NCBI GenBank assembly: GCA_031285565.1
Contig: JAITVY010000012.1
Location: 1 to 59,304, forward strand
DNA: 59,304 nucleotides
Origin: Tannerella sp.
GTDB taxonomy: Bacteria; Bacteroidota; Bacteroidia; Bacteroidales; Tannerellaceae
Reading direction: 5' to 3'
The notes beneath the pieces are model-generated. The model did no database searches and was not told the DNA's origin. It worked only from the letters and a program-made list of their open reading frames with translations. Below, one piece after another: positions 53,384 to 59,304 of the stretch (positions are counted from its first letter, which is position 1; every line of letters starts with the position of its first letter). A program made the translations under genes and the position numbers.

Positions 53384-55207
53384 TTATGAGATGGCTTTGT
53401 CCCTGTTCTTTCGGAAATGGAGTGGTGAAAGGCCTGTCTGGTTGCGGAATACCCGGTAAAAAGTAGCCCGGCTGTTAAAACCTGCATCGAATCCGATGGC
53501 ATCGAGTGTTAACCGGTCGCCGGCCGGATCCGACATCATCCGGATGGTCTCGCGAATGCGATATTCGTTGATAAAGGCATTGAACATTTTTCCCTGTGTG
53601 TTATTGATCGCCTTCGAAACAGAGTTACGTTTGTGTCCGATTTTGTGCGCCAGCGATTCAAGGGTAAGCTCCGGGTCGCGGTATATTTCTTCTTCCTCTA
53701 TCAGGCGGCTGATAGCTTCCATGATCAGTATGTCCTCTTCGTCTGCTTCGTCCTCTTTCGATGGAAGAATACGGAAGTTCTCTGCCCATTCGCGCGAGCG
53801 TATCACCAACTGGCGATAAGCCTCCTGCTTCTTCCGGTAGAGCCGCAGAATGATAAGCAGGAGCACCAAAAGAACGACCGAGATGATTACCGTACTACAG
53901 ATAATGATCCGCTGCCTCTGCAAGGCTTCTTCCTGTTGCCGCTTTTCAGCTTCGAACATATCCTGCTCGGCACGGAGGATATGGAGAGCATTAAACTGTT
54001 CTTCCAGGCGGCGGCCGGTCACCTGTGTAGAATCGATATACATCTGCGACAGGCGGGCATCTCCTTTCTCTGCGTAATATTTGCTGAGTAATAAGTTAAG
54101 TGAATGTTTGCGTGGGAGACCTTCGGCTTCATTCAGTAGGCTGATAAATACCCTGGCGGTATCTATCATCTCTTCTACCTGCCGGCTTTCTTTTAGCGCC
54201 AGATAACATTCACCCATTCCAAGTACGATTCCTGCAGCAAAGCTGTAATCCTTATCGCCTACCGCCACCGGCAGAACCAACTGCCAAAGATCGAGCGCCT
54301 GCCGGTGCTGTCCTCTCTGATCGAGATTTCCCGCCAGGTTGCTGATGGCGATACAGTCGTACATCGGCCTGTATTTCACCATATCAGGACTTTCCAGCAT
54401 CGAGCGGAACCAGGCGTCAGCTGTATCCAGGTCGCCGAGATTCCGGTAATAGACGCCCAGTGTATTACGCGCCCGGAGGTTTGAACGGTCGTAAAAGTAG
54501 ACCGCACTGTCTTTCACAGCCATCTTCAGGTATGGGATCGCCCGATCGTAGTTATGAAACTTATAATAGATATCGCCCAGTACAAAAAAGGCTTCCTTCT
54601 TCTGAGGGTATTCGGTCTCGCTGATATCCTCTAAACGTTGGCTCAATTCATATGTAATGGAAAATGCCTCGCTGTATTGCTGTTTGTAATAGCGCCATTG
54701 GAAAAGCAGACTCAGGATACGCATCCCCATCTCCGGATCTTTTTGTTTAAAGGCCTTAGTAGCAACATCGTGTAGCGCCTCTACTTTCCGGTCGAATTGG
54801 ACATCTGTAGAGTCAGGCAGGATAAAACCTTCGATAAAACCAATCTCCCGGAAAACAGCCTTATTACCGAGTTTGCGGATAATGGCAATAGCCTTCTCGC
54901 CTTCCTCTTTCCGTTCCGCCCAGGGCATATGTGTCAGTACATCGTCGTAATAATAAGTCAATTCGTCGCTCACCTGCAGGAATCCCCTTTCGGCATAGCG
55001 GGAAAAGAGAGTGTCACGGTTGAAGTAACGAATTTCTTCAAACAACGGCATATACATACTGTCGGAAAGCATCTTCCGTTCAGTATACAGATGATGCATG
55101 GGATTATCGTACGTTTTAAGCAATACATTATTAAATACCTCTGCCTGCAAAAAAAACTGAGGCAAAAATAAAAGTAAAAAGATGAGTATAAAAGATGGTC
55201 GTTTCAT
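53384..55207 (-). CDS. TPR-transmembrane-AraC regulator
   Basis: A 607-aa protein from the ATG at 55205-55207 (MKRPSFILIFLLLFLPQFFLQA, a signal/anchor). A TPR domain follows (about 150-400), then a charged helix, a transmembrane segment (about 433-453, IICSTVIISVVLLVLLLII) and a C-terminal AraC HTH (LTLESLAHKIGHKRNSVSKAI, then LTLDAIGFDAGFNSRATFYRVFRNQTGLSP). This class probably senses an envelope or periplasmic cue. By eye the gene is much richer in G+C than its neighbours (one 60-base line counted at 58%). The promoter is at 55226-55233. Confidence 0.88.
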   Translation of the reverse strand: MKRPSFILIFLLLFLPQFFLQAEVFNNVLLKTYDNPMHHLYTERKMLSDSMYMPLFEEIRYFNRDTLFSRYAERGFLQVSDELTYYYDDVLTHMPWAERKEEGEKAIAIIRKLGNKAVFREIGFIEGFILPDSTDVQFDRKVEALHDVATKAFKQKDPEMGMRILSLLFQWRYYKQQYSEAFSITYELSQRLEDISETEYPQKKEAFFVLGDIYYKFHNYDRAIPYLKMAVKDSAVYFYDRSNLRARNTLGVYYRNLGDLDTADAWFRSMLESPDMVKYRPMYDCIAISNLAGNLDQRGQHRQALDLWQLVLPVAVGDKDYSFAAGIVLGMGECYLALKESRQVEEMIDTARVFISLLNEAEGLPRKHSLNLLLSKYYAEKGDARLSQMYIDSTQVTGRRLEEQFNALHILRAEQDMFEAEKRQQEEALQRQRIIICSTVIISVVLLVLLLIILRLYRKKQEAYRQLVIRSREWAENFRILPSKEDEADEEDILIMEAISRLIEEEEIYRDPELTLESLAHKIGHKRNSVSKAINNTQGKMFNAFINEYRIRETIRMMSDPAGDRLTLDAIGFDAGFNSRATFYRVFRNQTGLSPLHFRKNRDKAIS

Positions 55208-55225
55208 TTCGTATATCAAACATCA

Positions 55226-55233
55226 CAAATGTA
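55226..55233 (-). promoter_or_regulatory. -7 promoter element of the TPR-AraC gene
   Basis: TACATTTG on the minus strand is a perfect TAnnTTTG match, 18 bp upstream of the ATG. Confidence 0.6.
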
Positions 55234-55245
55234 CATAAAAAAAGG

Positions 55246-55272
55246 CTTTTACATTTATTCTTTTTGTAAAAG
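55246..55272. repeat. Inverted repeat upstream of the TPR-AraC promoter
   Basis: CTTTTAC (55246-55252) and GTAAAAG (55266-55272) flank a 13-base loop, 12 bp upstream of the -7 element, an operator-like position. Confidence 0.45.
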
Positions 55273-55415
55273 AACGTTTTGCGTGGCCCGGCATTACGAA
55301 TATAGGATTCTAAGTCGCATGTAACAAGAAGGTTCGTGAATATTTATAAAGATGATTTTGCCATATAGGATGTTATGGAAAATTGGCTATTTTAGCATCT
55401 TTATTTAAAGATTAA

Positions 55416-55579
55416 CGCATCAACAAACAAGCTGTTGTTACTTCTATTCCGGGAGTGACGGGGCTTTGCCGTATCATACAAAAACGATTCTTATTAATTT
55501 CTTCAGATGTATCTCAAGAGAAAGGTTCGGAAATCTATACCGTTTAGATCTGAATGAAGATGCGAAGAAATTAGTATAG
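55416..55579 (+). pseudogene. Possible decayed coding remnant
   Basis: Two overlapping plus-strand frames look like protein. One runs from 55416 to a TAG at 55545-55547 (INKQAVVTSIPGVTGL, then SSDVSQEKGSEIYTV). Another reads RFGNLYRLDLNEDAKKLV and ends at TAG 55577-55579. A single frameshift would join them. No start codon or known family was found. The rest of the 55273-55602 stretch holds nothing recognisable. Confidence 0.3.
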
Positions 55580-55602
55580 CTAAAAAATCAGCAAATAAAA
55601 TC

Positions 55603-56181
55603 ATGGGAAAAGTATTTGAACTTATTTCAGACAATGCATTGAAAAAATTAGATGACTATTATACAGAGTGCCATGTCTGCGAAAGAGAGGATGTAGATCT
55701 CTATACTTATCAGGGAACTGTATACGATGAAAATGGGAATGCGCTTGATGATTCCTGGGATAGTTATGCTGTTTGTGCCGACTGTATACTTGCAGGTCGG
55801 GTAACACATATTTGTGACTTTGAATACATCAAAACGATAGACCATTACCTTGAAATGTCAAATCTGACAATAGAAAAAAAGTCATTGACACGCGAACGTT
55901 TAATTAATAAATATCAGCGAACACCAGACATTCCGATATTTATGCAACATGAAGACAGACCTTTGTGTTGTAACGATATTACCGAGTTCATTGGACATCC
56001 CAAAAATGATGAGGAACTTTTTGCAATTTCAGAGCAGAACAATTATTGGGAACAGGGAATAAAACCTAAACGCGAATCTGCAGACTTTAGGAAATGGGGA
56101 CGCCCTGAATCTTATCGGGATGTTGCGACATTCCAATGTCGCCACTGCAGAAAGAAATACTTTACATTTCAATTCACATAG
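55603..56181 (+). CDS. CbrC family protein
   Basis: A 192-aa soluble protein. An N-terminal zinc-ribbon-like pair (ECHVCERED and VCADCI) is followed by the CbrC/UPF0167 signature region: RTPDIPIFMQHEDRPLCCNDITEFIG, NYWEQGIKPKRESADFRKWGRP, and a final FQCRHCRKKYFTF. In E. coli CbrC is linked to colicin E2 tolerance; the biochemical role is unknown. It heads a short plus-strand run of accessory genes. Confidence 0.85.
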   Translation: MGKVFELISDNALKKLDDYYTECHVCEREDVDLYTYQGTVYDENGNALDDSWDSYAVCADCILAGRVTHICDFEYIKTIDHYLEMSNLTIEKKSLTRERLINKYQRTPDIPIFMQHEDRPLCCNDITEFIGHPKNDEELFAISEQNNYWEQGIKPKRESADFRKWGRPESYRDVATFQCRHCRKKYFTFQFT

Positions 56182-56244
56182 AATAATAGCATGTCAGCCA
56201 CCAGCCAGCGTTTCGCGAAAGCGTGAAATAAAACGAATGAAAGT

Positions 56245-57159
56245 ATGAACATAAGAGAAAAAATCAAACGGAATTTTTCCAATGACTTTGAATTTCCTGC
56301 CGGGATAGGAATGCTTTGTGATTGGATTGAGCAGAATCCGACAGACTATTTTAAGTCTGACTTTGAATTAATCGAAATAGACGAACAAACAATAACATCC
56401 TATTTCGAATCCGATAAGTTCAAAAATCAGATTGTTCTTTTCGCCCATTCGGGAAACGGAGGAATGTTCGGAATATGGAAAAACAAAGGGAAACATTCTT
56501 TTATCCATTTAGGAAGCGAAGGCAACGAGTGGTATGTATTGGCAAAAACTCCTGTTGATTTTTTGAGACTTTTAGCAATTGGATACAGTGATGTTGTCGG
56601 AGAAGATTGGAGTAAAGCACCCGCAAAATCCAACGATACAAAATTTGTCGAATGGGTTGAGACAACATTTAATGTCAAAATTCCAAAGAAAGGTTCGGAA
56701 ATTGCCGACAAGTCAGACAGGCGTTTAGCGAAGTGGGTTTATGAAACGATACAACCGGCAGAAACATTTGAACACTTTGACCCGGACAATCCGCTTTCGT
56801 GGGAATCATACTATGGCAAATTGAAAGTTGAGATAATATCGCTTCCAACCGACAAAAAAACATTTCTCTCTGAACTGCGAAAATTATCAAGTTTAGATAT
56901 TGGCGAGTTAATGAGACAGTTGAAAAACCTGCCATTTATAATTTTGGAGGAAATGTGTTTTATACATGGTTCCCGGAACATTAAGAATTTGCCTAAATAT
57001 TTGGCGACAAACTTGACAAATCTGAAAGAAGCTTTTCCCGATAATTTGAAAATATTATTCAAAGAAAAGAGTATCGCTGACTGCACAGACTACGATAAAT
57101 ATCCTGAAGGTGCGAAAGTTAAAATGCCGAAAACGAGTGACTTTAAAGAACTGAAATGA
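56245..57159 (+). CDS. SUKH/SMI1-KNR4-like protein with an extra C-terminal domain
   Basis: A 304-aa soluble protein. Residues about 1-145 look like the SUKH immunity fold: FPAGIGMLCDWIEQNP, IVLFAHSGNGGMFGIWKN, SFIHLGSEGNEWYVLAKTPVDFLRLLAIGYSDV. The second half has VEIISLPTDKKTFLSELRKLSSLDIGELMRQLKNLPFIILEEM, reminiscent of the ribosomal L7/L12 C-terminal domain; that likeness is weak. SUKH proteins are classic immunity proteins against nuclease toxins. Its TGA overlaps an ATG (57156) that opens a broken gene. Confidence 0.72.
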   Translation: MNIREKIKRNFSNDFEFPAGIGMLCDWIEQNPTDYFKSDFELIEIDEQTITSYFESDKFKNQIVLFAHSGNGGMFGIWKNKGKHSFIHLGSEGNEWYVLAKTPVDFLRLLAIGYSDVVGEDWSKAPAKSNDTKFVEWVETTFNVKIPKKGSEIADKSDRRLAKWVYETIQPAETFEHFDPDNPLSWESYYGKLKVEIISLPTDKKTFLSELRKLSSLDIGELMRQLKNLPFIILEEMCFIHGSRNIKNLPKYLATNLTNLKEAFPDNLKILFKEKSIADCTDYDKYPEGAKVKMPKTSDFKELK

Positions 57160-57605
57160 GAAGTTTTATCAATTGGGAAATATTACAGCGAATAGAGAAT
57201 TCGCCAAAAGAATTCATTGTACAACGAACGGATATTTTCGCTGTAAAACCGATTATCATTTGCCATTGGACGCTTTTGAAGAAAAAATCAAAAACTTCAC
57301 CCAAAATATCCGTTGCGAATCGCTCAACCTGACAGGTGATTTTGTGACCTGGGACAGATTGTACCGTTATGACAGAAATTGGAGCTCATGGGGACAAATA
57401 GAAGAACAAAGTGGTAAAGAAATGGTAGAGCACTTTTGGATAGACCTGGAAAAATTCATAGGAGAAACATTAGAGTAATAAATATCTCGGAGACGACCCG
57501 AAAGCCATTGTTATTAAATTGATCCAGAGGGAAGTTGTCGGAGATTATATCATAACACTTAAACGAATACCAGATGGAGAAGTCTGTGAATATATTGCAA
57601 AATAA
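57156..57605 (+). pseudogene. Frameshifted small gene
   Basis: Three adjoining protein-like frames suggest one gene of about 149 codons carrying two compensating shifts. Frame 1: ATG 57156, overlapping the upstream stop, 58 codons to TGA 57330-57332 (SFINWEILQRIENSPKEF). Frame 2: open from TTG 57173 to TAA 57476-57478 (GDFVTWDRLYRYDRNW, then EHFWIDLEKFIGETLE). Frame 1 again: 57474-57605 (LGDDPKAIVIKLIQREVVGD, YIITLKRIPDGEVCEYIAK). If instead only frame 2 is real, it would be a 101-aa protein with a TTG start. The tail overlaps the next gene's start by 32 bp. Confidence 0.5.
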
Positions 57606-58296
57606 AATTGTATTAGGGATTTTAGCACTAATACTAATTAGCGGATTTTACGCCAAAAAGAAATTCTATGACCCGGAATACAGGCTTGAATATGTAAAAG
57701 AAGAAGTTGCTAATCTTTTAGCTGATTCCAAAATCAGGGATGGAGACCTGATTTTTCAGACTTCACTATCACAACAAAGCAAAGCCATCCAGTCAGCTAC
57801 AAAATCAAAATATTCCCACTGTGGCATCATCTATAAAGAAAAGAACAATTATTATGTCTTTGAAGCAATTCAGCCTGTCAAAATTACGCCATTAGACAAG
57901 TGGATAGCCCGTGGAAAAAATGGCAATTTTGTAATTAAACGGTTGAAAAATGCTGATGAGATTTTAACTGCTGAAACACTTAAGAAAATGAAACAAATTG
58001 GAGAAACATTTAGAGGTAAGGATTATGATTTAACTTTTGAATGGAGTGACGACAAAATTTATTGTTCCGAACTCATCTGGAAAATTTATCAACGAGCAGC
58101 AGGTATAGAAATTGGAAGACTTGAAAAACTTGGCGATTTTGATTTAACAAATGATGCCGTTAAAGTAAAAATGAAAGAACGCTACGGAGATAAAATTCCG
58201 ATGAATGAAACTGTGATTTCACCAGCTGCAATTTTTAACAGTGAGCTCTTGGAAACTGTCATAAGTGGACAGTTTAGCGCCGGCAATTCACTCTGA
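57574..58296 (+). CDS. Permuted NlpC/P60 (YiiX-like) papain-fold protein, membrane-anchored
   Basis: A 240-aa protein with one N-terminal transmembrane or signal segment (IVLGILALILISGFYA). The YiiX family layout is clear: GDLIFQTSLSQQSKAIQSAT, His82 (YSHCGIIY), Glu97 (YVFEAIQPV), GKDYDLTFEWSDDKIYC with Cys164 (YCSELIWKIY). The spacing is nearly the same as in the 52430-53080 protein (His82/Glu95/Cys168). These enzymes are predicted amidases or acyl-cleaving hydrolases; the substrate is unknown. Confidence 0.83.
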   Translation: MEKSVNILQNKIVLGILALILISGFYAKKKFYDPEYRLEYVKEEVANLLADSKIRDGDLIFQTSLSQQSKAIQSATKSKYSHCGIIYKEKNNYYVFEAIQPVKITPLDKWIARGKNGNFVIKRLKNADEILTAETLKKMKQIGETFRGKDYDLTFEWSDDKIYCSELIWKIYQRAAGIEIGRLEKLGDFDLTNDAVKVKMKERYGDKIPMNETVISPAAIFNSELLETVISGQFSAGNSL

Positions 58297-58352
58297 AAAG
58301 TGAAACCGGCAGATTGATAATTTAGTAAAAAAATAAATTACGATTAATAAAA

Positions 58353-59192
58353 ATGAAATATCTTTTGGGGGGAATGACAATAATAATAAATATATTAATG
58401 ATTTTATTATTAAATACTTGTGAACAAATCCCTCCAATGGGAGGATATGTAGACAGGAGTAAATCAAATAGATTTAGTTACGGAATATTTAAGAATAGTA
58501 TATATTATAAATCCGGCTCGCCGGTTACAGATATAAAAGGAATATTCGGAATACCTACATACAGCCGGTTAAAAGGTGCAAATGTAGCATCATTCGAAGT
58601 GATAAGTTGGGGTATAGGAAAAGATAAAAATACAGTATATGTGGGAAATGAAAAACAGCCTCACGTTGATGCGGCAACATTCCATATCAATAGCGATGGA
58701 GTAGCATGCGACAACAAGTCCGTTTTTTGTGGTAGTTACCTGCATATTATTGATGAAGCCGATCCGCAGTCATTTGAAGTTATCAAAGGGGATTACATCT
58801 GGCAATGGGCCAGGGATAAAAATAATTATTACTACAAGTATTATCATGATTGTTTTAATGCAGATGTAGATTACAATACTTTTCAACTCATCAATTATAG
58901 TTTCGCCTGGGACAAAAACTATCTTTACACGGGTAATATAGCAACAAAAGAATTGATAAAAACCAAAGCAAACCCTGGTGGATACACTCCCGTAACGAAA
59001 TATTACATCCACGACGACCAGAATATTTATTTCTGCAGATATATTTATGATAGAGAATCATCCTTGGTAACCATTCCTTTAAAAGATCCTGAATCCGTTC
59101 AACCATTCATAAATACAGAAGAAGACGATAAAGATAATTTTATAGTAGCTAACAATACTATTTATTATTTTGGAGAATTATTTATAAAATGA
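58353..59192 (+). CDS. DKNYY-repeat lipoprotein
   Basis: A 279-aa protein with lipoprotein-like signal (NILMILLLNTC). Repeated units of the DKNYY family follow: ISWGIGKDKNTVYVG, WQWARDKNNYYYKYYH, YSFAWDKNYLYTGN and YYIHDDQNIYFCR, each a short beta hairpin carrying Asp-Lys-Asn-aromatic. The family is uncharacterised, often exported and found near toxin/immunity or other accessory genes. The gene starts 57 bp after the YiiX-like gene. After its stop (59193-59304) nothing further was seen. Confidence 0.78.
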   Translation: MKYLLGGMTIIINILMILLLNTCEQIPPMGGYVDRSKSNRFSYGIFKNSIYYKSGSPVTDIKGIFGIPTYSRLKGANVASFEVISWGIGKDKNTVYVGNEKQPHVDAATFHINSDGVACDNKSVFCGSYLHIIDEADPQSFEVIKGDYIWQWARDKNNYYYKYYHDCFNADVDYNTFQLINYSFAWDKNYLYTGNIATKELIKTKANPGGYTPVTKYYIHDDQNIYFCRYIYDRESSLVTIPLKDPESVQPFINTEEDDKDNFIVANNTIYYFGELFIK

Positions 59193-59304
59193 TTATCCGC
59201 AATAATACCACAAAGGTTGGAAATAAAAAAAATGGTAGGTATATTTATAATATAAAAAGTGGTGGGTATTCTGTGCTGTGCCAAAAAAAATACTTAGCAT
59301 CAGT

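Noticed and set aside
53176..53502. Minus-strand open frame of 108 codons
   Set aside because: Its only ATG lies inside the AraC-type HTH gene in another frame; the part beyond that gene has no start codon.
1..59304. tRNA, rRNA, CRISPR array, prophage, integrase or transposase genes
   Set aside because: No cloverleaf, repeat-spacer pattern or recombinase motif was recognised; the only mobile element seen is the group II intron.

Overview
The window comes from a Bacteroidales bacterium, most like Parabacteroides or a close relative. SusC/SusD proteins, a hybrid two-component regulator, TPR-membrane-HTH regulators and type IX-like sorting tails are all present. Most recognisable promoters carry the Bacteroidetes -7 element TAnnTTTG, usually 10-40 bp before the start codon; this was used to correct several gene starts. 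The genus is an inference. No tRNA, rRNA, CRISPR array or prophage was seen.

Layout. 1-754: the 5' part of a minus-strand group II intron with the start of its reverse transcriptase, abutting the terminator of the glyS-FKBP operon. 0.8-7.0 kb (minus): FKBP isomerase, glycyl-tRNA synthetase, a lipoprotein, a CAP-domain lipoprotein, a BNR/sialidase-like protein, a tiny sorting-tail protein and ribonuclease Z. 7.3-17.3 kb (plus): a promoter and structured leader RNA, then rpoN, gcvH, purE, ispG, a sorting-tail protein and the dut-TPR-DUF4292-EnvC-like operon. 17.3-31.7 kb (minus): an arabinan-type polysaccharide utilisation locus transcribed GH51, GH43, SusC, SusD, DUF3823, GH43, HTCS. A promoter with a 21-bp-spaced direct repeat precedes it and a terminator-like hairpin lies inside it. 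31.9-35.2 kb: a FabK/nitronate-monooxygenase-like flavoprotein (plus), a metal ABC permease and an aldehyde dehydrogenase (minus).

35.2-45.8 kb (minus): an accessory block of eleven mostly uncharacterised genes, many overlapping by a few bases. It holds a radical SAM/SPASM enzyme followed directly by two paralogues that share an identical 16-residue N-terminus, a membrane protein, tandem bPH-domain membrane proteins, an ankyrin-repeat protein and several immunity-like families. This is the best candidate for an undescribed system: either a radical-SAM modification cluster or an orphan-immunity array. 46.1-55.2 kb (minus): a TonB-type outer-membrane barrel, a TPR-LuxR regulator with a palindromic operator candidate, an InlB-repeat surface protein with a permuted NlpC/P60-like partner, and a TPR-AraC regulator of distinctly higher G+C. 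55.4-59.3 kb (plus): decayed coding remnants, CbrC-like, SUKH-like, a frameshifted gene, a second permuted NlpC/P60-like protein and a DKNYY protein, again resembling an immunity/accessory island.
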